From Peribacillus simplex NBRC 15720 = DSM 1321 (lineage in GTDB: Bacteria; Bacillota; Bacilli; Bacillales; DSM-1321): a stretch of 64,000 nt of DNA. The DNA lies in contig NZ_CP017704.1 of NCBI RefSeq assembly GCF_002243645.1, positions 4,482,001 through 4,546,000 of the forward strand, given 5' to 3'. The first letter of the stretch is position 1. Every line of letters begins with the position of its first letter. Made by a program: the position numbers and the translations under genes. Under the pieces are notes generated by a model, which ran no database searches, had not been told where the DNA came from, and was given only the letters and a program-made list of their open reading frames with translations. Shown in pieces: positions 44,845-53,217 of the stretch.

Positions 44845-45672
44845 ATGAAAGTGATGAAAGAAAGAGTAGATGTATTACTTGTAGAACAAGGCTTGGCCGA
44901 TACACGTGAAAAAGCGAAGCGTATGGTTATGGCAGGCCTTGTCTACGCGAATGAAGAGCGGTACGAAAAACCGGGGGAAAAAGTGCCGGTCGATCTCGAA
45001 TTTACGATCAAAGGAAAAGTCATGCCTTACGTTTCAAGAGGCGGTCTTAAACTTGAGAAGGCATTAAGGGAATTCGATTTACAAGTGAATGGAAAAATAC
45101 TGCTTGATATCGGTTCATCAACTGGTGGGTTCACGGATTGTGCTTTGCAAAATGGTGCCACAATGTCTTATGCGCTTGATGTGGGTTATAATCAACTTGC
45201 CTGGAAGCTTAGGCAGGATGAGCGGGTTAAAGTTATGGAACGGACCAATTTCCGTTATGTTACACCCGCCGATCTCGATGGGGAGATGCCAAACTTCGCA
45301 AGCATTGATGTTTCTTTCATCTCGCTTACGTTAATTTTACCGGTGCTAAAGACCTTGCTCGTCCCGAATAGTGATGTCGTTGCTTTGGTTAAACCGCAAT
45401 TCGAAGCTGGGAAGGATCAAGTGGGTAAAAAGGGGATTGTTCGTGATCCTAAAATCCATAAACAAGTGTTGGATAAGATCATTTCTTTTTCTATAAAGGA
45501 AGGCTATGATATTAAGGATGCCTCCTTCTCACCGATTACCGGGGGTGATGGAAATATTGAATTCTTACTTCATTTACACTGGCAAGGGTCGAAGGAAGAT
45601 GGATCGATATTGCTTTCGAAAACGGTTGATGACATCGTTGGAGAGGCCCATGCCCAATTTAAAAAAGAATAG
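44845..45672 (+). CDS. yqxC: TlyA/YqxC family rRNA 2'-O-methyltransferase
   Basis: 275 residues: N-terminal S4 RNA-binding domain (about 5-65) and a class I Rossmann methyltransferase with LDIGSSTGGFTDCALQNGA, followed by DVSFISLTLILP and ALVKPQFEAG. TlyA relatives methylate cytidine 2'-OH of rRNA; in Bacillus the role is less certain. It starts 4 nt after dxs and is part of the dxs-yqxC unit. Confidence 0.9.
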   Translation: MKVMKERVDVLLVEQGLADTREKAKRMVMAGLVYANEERYEKPGEKVPVDLEFTIKGKVMPYVSRGGLKLEKALREFDLQVNGKILLDIGSSTGGFTDCALQNGATMSYALDVGYNQLAWKLRQDERVKVMERTNFRYVTPADLDGEMPNFASIDVSFISLTLILPVLKTLLVPNSDVVALVKPQFEAGKDQVGKKGIVRDPKIHKQVLDKIISFSIKEGYDIKDASFSPITGGDGNIEFLLHLHWQGSKEDGSILLSKTVDDIVGEAHAQFKKE

Positions 45673-46002
45673 CTAGAACTTTGTATGGGCTCCTTTGGCT
45701 GAATGGTTGGCTAAAGGAGCTTTTTAACTATACATTGTGCGTCATGCACTTGAATCATTTATAGGGGATACATAAAATAGGTAAGTACAAAAAATAGACT
45801 TGTATTCATTCATTTTAGAGAAAAAGTTGTACAATTGCATAAAAATCCGATAACATTAATATTAGCCACTTTCTAAAGCGGCCTATTTGCACGTACTGAT
45901 GATACCGAAGCAATCCCATATTTGGGCAGCTTGCTTAAGTAAGGAATGAAAGTGATACGTTACCATTAAATGTGCAACAGTTGAGAAGAGGTGCTTCTAC
46001 TT
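45673..46002. other. yqxC-ahrC intergenic region
   Basis: Contains the yqxC terminator, a possible ahrC promoter TTGTAC (45827-45832)/TAACAT (45851-45856) with 18-nt spacing, and an AT-rich segment with TATTCATTCATT (45803-45814) that only weakly resembles an arginine box. A short stem GCC-CTTT/AAAG-GGC lies near 45866-45883. No gene. Confidence 0.4.
45689..45725 (+). terminator. terminator of dxs-yqxC
   Basis: GCTCCTTT (45689-45696) pairs with AAAGGAGC (45713-45720), extended by GGC/GCT pairing, then TTTTT. Confidence 0.87.
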
Positions 46003-46452
46003 ATGAATAAAGGACAACGACATATAAAAATAAGGGACATTATAACGAATAATGATATCGAAACCCAGGATGAGTTAGTTGAAGAATTGAAATTAGCTGG
46101 ATACAATGTAACTCAAGCTACTGTTTCAAGGGATATTAAAGAGCTTCACCTTGTAAAAGTTCCTTTAACGGATGGAAGGTATAAATACAGTCTGCCGGCC
46201 GACCAACGTTTCAATCCACTTCAAAAATTAAAGAGAATCCTTGTTGATGCATTTGTACGCATTGACTCAGCCAACAATTTACTGGTTATGAAGATGCTCC
46301 CAGGTAATGCCCAGGCAATCTGTGCATTGATCGATAATTTAAATTGGCAAGAAATACTCGGGACGATCGGCGGCGATGATACTTGTTTAATTATCTGCCG
46401 TTCTGAGGAAGATGCAAAGATCATTTCCGGCAAATTCTTGGACATGCTCTAA
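46003..46452 (+). CDS. ahrC: arginine repressor AhrC/ArgR
   Basis: Hexameric regulator of arginine synthesis and catabolism. 149 residues: N-terminal winged helix ([14 protein letters not shown]...[18 protein letters not shown]) and C-terminal oligomerisation/arginine-binding domain with [13 protein letters not shown] and [12 protein letters not shown] (the DD that contacts arginine). ATG 46003 is 9 nt after GAGGTG; an in-frame GTG at 45991 overlaps it. Confidence 0.95.
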   Translation: MNKGQRHIKIRDIITNNDIETQDELVEELKLAGYNVTQATVSRDIKELHLVKVPLTDGRYKYSLPADQRFNPLQKLKRILVDAFVRIDSANNLLVMKMLPGNAQAICALIDNLNWQEILGTIGGDDTCLIICRSEEDAKIISGKFLDML

Positions 46453-46474
46453 TAATTTTGTGAGGTGACCTAGT

Positions 46475-48190
46475 TTGTTAACAGAACTATCGATTAGGAA
46501 TTTTGCGATCATAGACAGCCTGTCCGTTTCATTTGAGAAAGGCTTAACGGTCTTGACAGGGGAAACAGGGGCAGGGAAGTCAATCATAATAGATGCCGTT
46601 CATCTTTTGGTTGGGGGGCGTGGTTCTGCAGAGTTCATTCGGCATGGTGAGTCTAAGGCCGAAATAGAAGGATTATTCCAAATTGAAGATGAAAAACACC
46701 CGGTCTTTGCCAAAGCGGAAGAGTTTGGCCTGGATATGAATGATGGGATGGCGATACTTCGAAGGGACATCTCACAGAGCGGCAAAAGCGTTTGCAGGGT
46801 AAATGGAAAACTTGTAACGATTTCCACTTTACGAGAGATAGGACGGACATTGATAGATATCCATGGACAGCATGAACATCAGGAATTAATGGATGAACGA
46901 CTCCATCTTCCGCTACTCGATCAATTCGGCGGTGAAAAAATCGCATCTGCACTCACTGAATACCAAAAGCTATATAAACGTTATGAAACCGCTTCTAAAC
47001 AATTGAATGGTTTGAGTCAAAATGAACAGCAAATGGTCCACCGCCTTGATTTGATCCAATTTCAATTCGATGAAATCCAAAAAGCTGATTTGAAATTACG
47101 CGAAGATGAAGAATTGATGGAAGAGCGGAAGAAAATTAATAATTTCGAAAAAATCCATGAAGCGCTGCAAACCAGTTATAATGCTTTAAATGGTGAGCAG
47201 CATGCAATTGATTGGCTTTCAGTAGCCATGAATAATTTGGAGGAAGCGGCAGGGCTTGATGAAGGTTTAAAGAACAGCTCTGAAACCGTTTCAAATAGCT
47301 ACTTCCTGCTTGAAGAGGCCGTGTCAAACATCCGAGACCAATTAGACTCTTTGGATTATGATACTGAACGTGTGGAATTCATTGAAAGTCGCCTTAATGA
47401 AATAAATCAATTAAAGCGTAAATACGGGAGGACCATCGAGGAAATCCTGGAATATGGAGCCGCTATAGAAGAAGAAGTCGAAAAACTGCAAAATAGGGAA
47501 ACCCATATAGCGAAGCTTGAAAAGGAAATGAAATCCATCAAGGCAGATTTAATTGTCGAAGCAAAGAATCTTTCTGAACTTCGCCAGAAATTCGCTCAGC
47601 AGTTAACCAAAAAGATCCATCAGGAATTAAAAGATTTATACATGGAAAAGACAATTTTCGAACCACATTTCCTTCAAACGGCCTATACTTTCGATGAAAT
47701 GTCAGATAGGGGCATTAATCAGTCAGGGCTGGATTCAATGGAATTTTATATTTCCACCAATCCAGGCGAACCGTTAAAACCTCTTTCTAAAATCGCATCT
47801 GGCGGAGAGCTGTCGAGGATCATGCTGGCTTTGAAAAGTATTTTCTCCAAGCACCAAGGCATAACGTCCATTATATTTGATGAAGTGGACACAGGTGTGA
47901 GCGGGCGGGTTGCACAATCCATTGCCGAAAAGATCTATAAAGTGGCAACTGGATCACAAGTACTATGCATATCCCATTTGCCACAGGTGGCAGCTATGGC
48001 GGATACTCATCTTTTCATAGCGAAAAATGTAAGGGCCGGACGCACGAATACCTCGGTCAAGCCGCTAATTGAAACTGAAAAAGTAAAAGAAATTGGCAGG
48101 ATGATTTCAGGAGTAGAGATAACGGATTTGACGAAGCAGCATGCCAATGAATTAATCCAGCTGGCCAAAAGGCTGAAGATTACATCTTGA
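46475..48190 (+). CDS. recN: DNA repair ATPase RecN
   Basis: SMC-like protein acting early in double-strand break repair. 571 residues: N-terminal ATPase lobe with GETGAGKSIIIDA (Walker A, about residue 30), central coiled coil (about 150-380) and C-terminal lobe with SGGELSRIMLALK (signature) and SIIFDEVDTGVSG (Walker B). TTG start follows GTGAGGTGA. 22 nt after ahrC, as in B. subtilis. Confidence 0.95.
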   Translation: MLTELSIRNFAIIDSLSVSFEKGLTVLTGETGAGKSIIIDAVHLLVGGRGSAEFIRHGESKAEIEGLFQIEDEKHPVFAKAEEFGLDMNDGMAILRRDISQSGKSVCRVNGKLVTISTLREIGRTLIDIHGQHEHQELMDERLHLPLLDQFGGEKIASALTEYQKLYKRYETASKQLNGLSQNEQQMVHRLDLIQFQFDEIQKADLKLREDEELMEERKKINNFEKIHEALQTSYNALNGEQHAIDWLSVAMNNLEEAAGLDEGLKNSSETVSNSYFLLEEAVSNIRDQLDSLDYDTERVEFIESRLNEINQLKRKYGRTIEEILEYGAAIEEEVEKLQNRETHIAKLEKEMKSIKADLIVEAKNLSELRQKFAQQLTKKIHQELKDLYMEKTIFEPHFLQTAYTFDEMSDRGINQSGLDSMEFYISTNPGEPLKPLSKIASGGELSRIMLALKSIFSKHQGITSIIFDEVDTGVSGRVAQSIAEKIYKVATGSQVLCISHLPQVAAMADTHLFIAKNVRAGRTNTSVKPLIETEKVKEIGRMISGVEITDLTKQHANELIQLAKRLKITS

Positions 48191-48236
48191 TGGGCCGGTA
48201 AGAAGATTATTTAAAATTATCATAAGCATTCATTGT

Positions 48237-48270
48237 AAAGCTATCCAAAAACGGATAGCTTTTATTTTTT
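48237..48270 (+). terminator. terminator of ahrC-recN
   Basis: AAAGCTATCC (48237-48246) pairs with GGATAGCTTT (48253-48262), followed by TATTTTTT. Confidence 0.9.
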
Positions 48271-48351
48271 GCACCTGTTATAAATGACTGTCATGAGGGC
48301 TAAATTAAAGGTGTAGCCATAAAGTTTCAGAGAGCGAGGAGAGTGAATGGA

Positions 48352-49644
48352 TTGAAATTTGTATGGATAAACAGGATCATCGGTGGAATTCTCCTTGTTT
48401 CGCTATTAACATTAGGGTTATACCAGCCATCTCGTGAATATTTTTTAATTCCAAATCATCTTGTACTATTTGAAGGAAGTCAATATAGTATTTCCAAATC
48501 ATTGCCTGTTTCTGCAAAAACTTCGGGATCCAGTGATGGAATTTCGCTTCATGATGAACAAGCTTCGATTACGCTTGGTGCTGAGAAACCAGGTACGAAT
48601 GAAGTGTTACTCGATGTTGCAGGCTTACCTGCCAAAAAGGTCGACATCAGGGTGTTAAAAGACTTTAAAGTCATGCCTGGAGGCCAATCCATTGGAGTAA
48701 AGCTGAATACTCTTGGAGTTCTCGTAGTAGGTCATCATCTTATTGATACTGCGCAGGGGAAAAAATCACCGGGAGAAAAAGCGAAAATTGAAATCGGTGA
48801 TATTATTACAGAAATCAATGGTCAGACGATAAAGAAGATGGGGGATGTAACCCCTTTTGTTCAGCAGGCAGGCGAAAAGGGTGAGGCGTTGAATCTTGTC
48901 ATTAACCGTGATAATGAAGTGCTTCATAGTACCCTATTACCTCTAAAGGATAAGAATGAAGGAACTTACAAATTAGGTTTATATATCCGTGATTCGGCAG
49001 CTGGCATTGGAACGATGACGTTTTATCACCCGGATTCGAAAAAATATGGGGCGTTGGGACATGTCATATCCGATATGGATACAAAAAAGCCTATTGTTGT
49101 AAAGGACGGACAGATTGTTCAATCGACGGTCACATCTATTGAAAAGGGAAGCAATGGTGATCCGGGAGAAAAATTGGCACGCTTTTCTTCCAATAAAGAA
49201 AAAATTGGAAATATCAATCGCAATAGCCCCTTTGGAATTTTTGGGAAATTAAATCAAGATTTTAAAAATGGAATTAACGAAAAGCCACTCCCTATCACCC
49301 TTTCCCATGAGGTAAAGGAAGGACCAGCAAAAATCCTTACAGTGGTGGATGGTTCTGAAGTGGAGGAATTCGATGTCGAAATCGTCAGTTCCATACCACA
49401 GAAGTTTCCTGCAATTAAAGGAATGGTCTTAAAAGTGACGGATAAAGAATTGCTTCAAAAAACGGGTGGGATCGTTCAAGGTATGAGCGGCAGTCCTATC
49501 ATACAAAATGGGAAATTAATCGGTGCAGTCACCCATGTATTCGTTAATGATCCTACAAGTGGGTATGGAGTCCATATCGAATGGATGTTAAACGAAGCCG
49601 GTATAAATATATACGACAAAGATAATTATGAAAAGGCAAGCTAA
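48352..49644 (+). CDS. spoIVB: SpoIVB serine peptidase
   Basis: Forespore-secreted S55 protease with a PDZ domain that triggers pro-sigma-K processing by cleaving SpoIVFA. 430 residues: N-terminal membrane anchor (about 10-26), PDZ region (about 110-190) and protease domain with [11 protein letters not shown] (His) and [12 protein letters not shown] (nucleophile Ser). TTG 48352 is 10 nt after AGGAG (48337-48341); GTG 48343 is only 1 nt away. Very similar to the B. subtilis protein. Confidence 0.92.
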   Translation: MKFVWINRIIGGILLVSLLTLGLYQPSREYFLIPNHLVLFEGSQYSISKSLPVSAKTSGSSDGISLHDEQASITLGAEKPGTNEVLLDVAGLPAKKVDIRVLKDFKVMPGGQSIGVKLNTLGVLVVGHHLIDTAQGKKSPGEKAKIEIGDIITEINGQTIKKMGDVTPFVQQAGEKGEALNLVINRDNEVLHSTLLPLKDKNEGTYKLGLYIRDSAAGIGTMTFYHPDSKKYGALGHVISDMDTKKPIVVKDGQIVQSTVTSIEKGSNGDPGEKLARFSSNKEKIGNINRNSPFGIFGKLNQDFKNGINEKPLPITLSHEVKEGPAKILTVVDGSEVEEFDVEIVSSIPQKFPAIKGMVLKVTDKELLQKTGGIVQGMSGSPIIQNGKLIGAVTHVFVNDPTSGYGVHIEWMLNEAGINIYDKDNYEKAS

Positions 49645-49650
49645 GAATCC

Positions 49651-49677
49651 GGGTATCCTTTTGGATGCCCCTTTTTA
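49651..49677 (+). terminator. terminator of spoIVB
   Basis: GGGTATCC (49651-49658) pairs with GGATGCCC (49663-49670), one G-T wobble, TTTT loop, followed by TTTTT. Confidence 0.82.
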
Positions 49678-49785
49678 ATGGAAATTTATGATTAGCATAG
49701 GTTTGTGTAGGAATTAAATTTGATTTCTTCAAAAAATAGAGGTTTTTTTGAAACGATGTGATAAAATGAAAACGATATGAAGATT

Positions 49786-49795
49786 TTTCGACAAA
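49786..49795 (-). promoter_or_regulatory. Spo0A box upstream of spo0A
   Basis: TTTCGACAAA is the reverse complement of TTTGTCGAAA, a perfect match to the Spo0A recognition sequence TGTCGAA. About 190 nt upstream of the spo0A start. Confidence 0.8.
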
Positions 49796-49878
49796 CGGTT
49801 TATTCGAATAGCAAACGAAGTCGAAAACAAGAGATATCCGGAGAATAATATTGAATTCCTTATATTTTTTCAAAAATA

Positions 49879-49905
49879 AAAGGAATTTAGTTTCCATTGT
49901 CGAAA
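49879..49905 (+). promoter_or_regulatory. spo0A: sigma-H promoter of spo0A overlapped by a Spo0A box
   Basis: AAAGGAATT (49879-49887) matches the sigma-H -35 RWAGGAWWT, 13 nt before CGAAA (49901-49905), a 4/5 match to the -10 HGAAT. The Spo0A box TTGTCGAAA (49897-49905) overlaps this -10. This reproduces the autoregulated sporulation promoter known from B. subtilis. Confidence 0.75.
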
Positions 49906-49973
49906 AGTTCAATTACAATAGAATTTAGTCATATAGAAAAAAAGACCAATTGTAGTTGAGGAGGAAATCAAGC

Positions 49974-50765
49974 GTGAAAAAAATTAAGGTGTGCGTTGTA
50001 GATGATAATAGAGAACTTGTTGGCCTTCTGGAAGAATACATTTCTGCACAGGAAGACATGGAAGTAATTGGGGTGGCACATAACGGTCAAGATTGCCTGG
50101 GTATGCTTGAAAGCGTTGATCCGGATATATTGATCCTCGATATTATCATGCCTCATTTAGATGGGTTAGGTGTACTTGAAAAACTTCGTGAAGTAAAACG
50201 GGGTGCTATGCCTAATGTGATTATGCTTACTGCCTTTGGTCAAGAAGATGTAACGAAAAAAGCTGTTGATTTGGGCGCGTCTTACTTTATCCTGAAACCA
50301 TTTGATATGGAAAATCTGGCCAATCACATTCGTCAGGTAAGCAGTAAAGGGCAGGCGGTTTTAAAAAATCATAGTCAATTTAGCTATCGTCCCCAAAATG
50401 AATCCAAGCCGAAGAACCTCGATGCCAGCATCACAAGCATCATTCACGAGATTGGAGTGCCAGCACATATTAAGGGCTATTTGTATTTAAGGGAAGCCAT
50501 ATCCATGGTATATAATGATATCGAACTATTGGGTTCTATCACCAAAGTTTTATATCCGGATATCGCAAAAAAATACAATACTACGGCCAGCCGTGTTGAA
50601 CGTGCTATCCGGCATGCGATTGAAGTGGCCTGGAGCCGTGGAAATATAGAATCCATTTCATCTCTTTTCGGATATACCGTAAGCATGACTAAGGCAAAAC
50701 CTACAAATTCCGAATTTATTGCCATGGTTGCCGATAAGCTGCGTCTCGAACATAAGGCTTCTTGA
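49974..50765 (+). CDS. spo0A: sporulation response regulator Spo0A
   Basis: Master regulator of sporulation, phosphorylated by the phosphorelay. 263 residues: receiver domain 1-125 (acidic VDDN, phosphoacceptor Asp in [15 protein letters not shown] and LKPFD switch residues), a variable linker, and the Spo0A_C DNA-binding domain (from about 155), virtually identical to B. subtilis ([20 protein letters not shown]). GTG start after GAGGAGGAAATCAAGC, as in B. subtilis. Confidence 0.97.
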   Translation: MKKIKVCVVDDNRELVGLLEEYISAQEDMEVIGVAHNGQDCLGMLESVDPDILILDIIMPHLDGLGVLEKLREVKRGAMPNVIMLTAFGQEDVTKKAVDLGASYFILKPFDMENLANHIRQVSSKGQAVLKNHSQFSYRPQNESKPKNLDASITSIIHEIGVPAHIKGYLYLREAISMVYNDIELLGSITKVLYPDIAKKYNTTASRVERAIRHAIEVAWSRGNIESISSLFGYTVSMTKAKPTNSEFIAMVADKLRLEHKAS

Positions 50766-50876
50766 CAGGGGTAGGGGAACACCGGTTGTTAAGATTCAGG
50801 GTAACAATTGACCATATAGAGGCTAGAGCCGCTAAATATAAATAGGAATTCTCCATCTGGAGGTAAAGGACAGGAA

Positions 50877-50922
50877 GAAGTTGCTTCGTGATTTTTTCTA
50901 ATCGGCAACTTCAAAATTTTTT
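50877..50922 (+). terminator. terminator of spo0A
   Basis: GAAGTTGC (50877-50884) pairs with GCAACTTC (50905-50912), with inner GATT/AATC, followed by AAAATTTTTT. Confidence 0.75.
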
Positions 50923-50942
50923 ACGCTGCCGGTAAAAAAATT

Positions 50943-51000
50943 AAACGCCTTTTATTTATTGGATTTTGCAGGAAATCCCATAAATAAAAGGCGTTTTTGT
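50943..51000. terminator. long hairpin, possible bidirectional terminator
   Basis: A perfect 17-bp stem (AAACGCCTTTTATTTAT with its complement ending at about 50997) continues after one mismatch into GGATTT/AAATCC. It is flanked by A-rich and T-rich sequence. Longer than any other terminator in the window. Confidence 0.65.
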
Positions 51001-51071
51001 TTGGTTGAAAAAGCGGCACAAATTATTTTAGACGAAGTTTGGGGCTATATAGCTCCTTTTCTTAATTTTTA

Positions 51072-51857
51072 ATGATTTATGAAAAAAATGAGTATTTTTT
51101 ATTGGAAGCGGATAGGGATATGATTTTTATCACCGTTTTTCAAAAAGGCTTTTCCATTCTTCAATTGAATCCTATCCTGTTGGATTTTCCGCAAATCATG
51201 TTGGAGAACGTCAAAGAATTAAAGGATGCACTTACAGAGGCAAGCGGGGAAAGAATTCAAGTGGGAAGGCGGAAATCGATCGCGGAGTTGGACATAGCGG
51301 CTGATAAAATGTCCGCAAGTGTAAAACTCAATTGTTCAGAAAACTACCTGAAAGAGAACTATTCAGTAATTATGGGGAATATTTTAGAGAGTCTTCAAAG
51401 TGAAGGTATTTCCGAAGGGGTTTTAATGCATGTATTGCAAAATGAGCTGAGCATCAAAGATCAAATAATCATTGCGAAAGGAATAGAACCAGTCCATGCC
51501 AAAGATGCAGTGGTTACCTATTTTAAAAGATCGGACAGAAAACCAGCGGTCCGTGAAGATGGGAAAGCTGATTATTATGATATGAGTTTTCTTGATGAAG
51601 TGAAAAGGGGAGATTGGCTGGGAGAAAGGATACCGCCTTCATCTGGTGAGATGGGGAGGCGGATTACAGGGGAAATAGCCTTGCCCAGGAAAGGAAAGGA
51701 TAAGAAACTTCTTTATGATCAAAAAACGGTTGCTGCTATCGAGGAAGACGGAAAGCTCATTCTAAGGGCATTGATCGATGGAGTGGTGGAATTTAGGGAA
51801 GGGAAGATTGCTTTCCGGATACCCGTTTGCAAATCAAAAGCTTGGAAAAGAAATTGA
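51072..51857 (+). pseudogene. FapA/DUF342 family protein, probably internally deleted
   Basis: The 261-residue product matches the N-terminal part of FapA (DUF342) proteins, including VKRGDWLGERIPPSSGEMG, TGEIALPRKGKDKKL and IEEDGKLILRALIDGVVEFREGKIAF, where the beta-helix should begin. Family members usually run to 450-650 residues. Here the frame ends 16 residues later, while another frame opens (51827-51913) encoding LQIKSLEKKLSDLTKG and a short tail, a coiled-coil-like end. This suggests deletion of the middle plus a frame change. No ribosome site precedes ATG 51072; ATG 51120 has AGGGAT. A short functional form cannot be excluded. Confidence 0.6.
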
Positions 51858-51997
51858 GTGATTTGACGAAAGGAACCTTCTATGCAGAAAATAATCACCT
51901 GCATTTTGATTAAATGATTGATCTAGATGAAAATAATTTGCTGTTTCTGTTCATAAAATTGGGATATAACAATTATTGAGAGAGGCGGCATTTCATC

Positions 51998-52732
51998 ATG
52001 ACCTTAATCTTTGCACATCGAGGTTCTGCAGGAACACATTCGGAAAATACGATGTCGGCGTTCAATGAAGCTGCCCGTGTCGGGGCGGACGGAATTGAAA
52101 CGGATGTCCAGCTCTCGAAAGATGGAGAAGTGGTCATCATTCACGATGAAAAGCTCGATCGGACCACGAATGCAACGGGGTATGTAAAAGACCGGACCTT
52201 GATGGAGTTGAAAACTCTTAATGCGTCCTCAACCCATAAGGGTAAATTGGGTAAAGAAAAGATTCCGACGCTTGAAGAAATATTTATTTGGCTTAACGAT
52301 AATCAGCTTTTTTGCAATATTGAATTGAAAAATACGCTCTTTCTGTATCCAGGCTTAGAAGAGAAAGTCATCCGGCTCATCCGTACTTACGAAATGGAGG
52401 AAAGGGTAATCCTTTCTTCTTTCAATCATTACAGTTTAGTCAATTGCCATCAATTAGCACCTGAATTGGAAACCGCAACGCTTTATAGGGATGGTCTATA
52501 CATGCCGTGGATATATGCCAAGGCAATAGGCGGAAGTGCAATCCACCCAAATATCCTGTCTGCCCCTGATGCACTTATTCAAGCATCGGTGAGTATGGGT
52601 GTTCCTGTACGGCCATATACCATTAATAAAGAAGCCGAGATGAAGCGGTTATTCAAATTGGGGTGCAGCGGCATCATAACCGATTTTCCCGAGGCAGCCG
52701 TACGGATCAGAGAAGGCTTGAAATCAAGATGA
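51998..52732 (+). CDS. glycerophosphodiester phosphodiesterase YqiK
   Basis: Cytoplasmic GDPD-family enzyme hydrolysing glycerophosphodiesters to glycerol 3-phosphate and an alcohol. 244 residues, TIM-barrel; catalytic HRG and the following glutamate/aspartate are visible in FAHRGSAGTHSENTMSAF, GIETDVQLSKDGEVVIIHD and NIELKN, and the C-terminal SGIITDFPE. No signal peptide, so it acts on intracellular substrates. RBS AGAGAGGCGG. Corresponds to yqiK between spo0A and bkdR in B. subtilis. Confidence 0.88.
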   Translation: MTLIFAHRGSAGTHSENTMSAFNEAARVGADGIETDVQLSKDGEVVIIHDEKLDRTTNATGYVKDRTLMELKTLNASSTHKGKLGKEKIPTLEEIFIWLNDNQLFCNIELKNTLFLYPGLEEKVIRLIRTYEMEERVILSSFNHYSLVNCHQLAPELETATLYRDGLYMPWIYAKAIGGSAIHPNILSAPDALIQASVSMGVPVRPYTINKEAEMKRLFKLGCSGIITDFPEAAVRIREGLKSR

Positions 52733-52734
52733 AG

Positions 52735-52772
52735 AAAGAAGGTGCCATATGATACATGACACCTTCTTTTTG
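52735..52772. terminator. bidirectional terminator between yqiK and yqzF
   Basis: AAAGAAGGTG (52735-52744) pairs with CACCTTCTTT (52760-52769), flanked by A-rich and T-rich tracts. Confidence 0.87.
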
Positions 52773-52775
52773 CGT

Positions 52776-53012
52776 TTAAAATTTATTGAACCTGCTTTGG
52801 ACCTTATTTTGCTTTCGATCTCGATGAAGGACGAAGCCGGCGATAAAGGCTATTCCGCCAATTGTAATGAGCAGTCCGATTAAAAATTGCAGCCAAAGGA
52901 TTGGATAGGGAGGCTGTAAAATACCGAACACCATGTCCCTCATTATTTTTATGCCATAGGCAGCAAAGGCACCGGGTATAAAAAGAATCAAAAAAGCGAT
53001 TAAACGTTTCAT
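52776..53012 (-). CDS. yqzF: DUF2627 membrane protein YqzF
   Basis: A 78-residue membrane protein with two helices (about 3-22 and 38-62) and a basic tail RDRKQNKVQSRFNKF, fitting the DUF2627/YqzF family; function unknown. On the minus strand GGAAGGGATTTGACCGC precedes ATG. Divergent from bkdR. Confidence 0.82.
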   Translation of the reverse strand: MKRLIAFLILFIPGAFAAYGIKIMRDMVFGILQPPYPILWLQFLIGLLITIGGIAFIAGFVLHRDRKQNKVQSRFNKF

Positions 53013-53149
53013 GCGGTCAAATCCCTTCCGAAAATTCTGTCTTTAAAAAATGATAAAGGATATAAATTATTTGTCAAGTTTCGGGAATCTAGATAATGAC
53101 TGGGAGTTGGTGGCTGTTTTTTAAGCCTGCCGATATGGTAAAATGGTGT

Positions 53150-53175
53150 GCAGTATGAAAAAAATTGCAGGGAAT
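53150..53175 (+). repeat. 26-nt repeat, copy 1 (upstream of bkdR)
   Basis: A run GCAGTATG + seven A + TTGCAGGGAAT ending 42 nt before the bkdR start. 23 of 26 positions match copy 2 at 55300-55325. Candidate BkdR autoregulatory site; inference from the shared sequence and positions. Confidence 0.7.
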
Positions 53176-53217
53176 GATCTATTAAAAGGGGTAATTATAT
53201 TTTAAGGGGGATGGCTC

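Larger units (their letters stand above)
49645..49973. other. spoIVB-spo0A intergenic control region
   Basis: Holds the spoIVB terminator, an inverted Spo0A box TTTCGACAAA (49786-49795), a partial box AGTCGAAA (49819-49826), and the sigma-H promoter with a third Spo0A box (49879-49905). A vegetative promoter is expected around 49748-49780 (TTGAAA at 49748-49753) but I could not place its -10. Confidence 0.65.
50766..51071. other. spo0A 3' region with two long hairpins
   Basis: Apart from a small CTCCA/TGGAG hairpin (near 50850-50862), the gap contains two stronger structures described separately (50877-50922 and 50943-51000). The following frame at 51072 has no visible ribosome site in this gap. 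Confidence 0.6.

Noticed and set aside
45799-45818. Arginine (ARG) box upstream of ahrC
   Set aside because: TATTCATTCATT resembles part of an ARG box but does not fit its length or symmetry.
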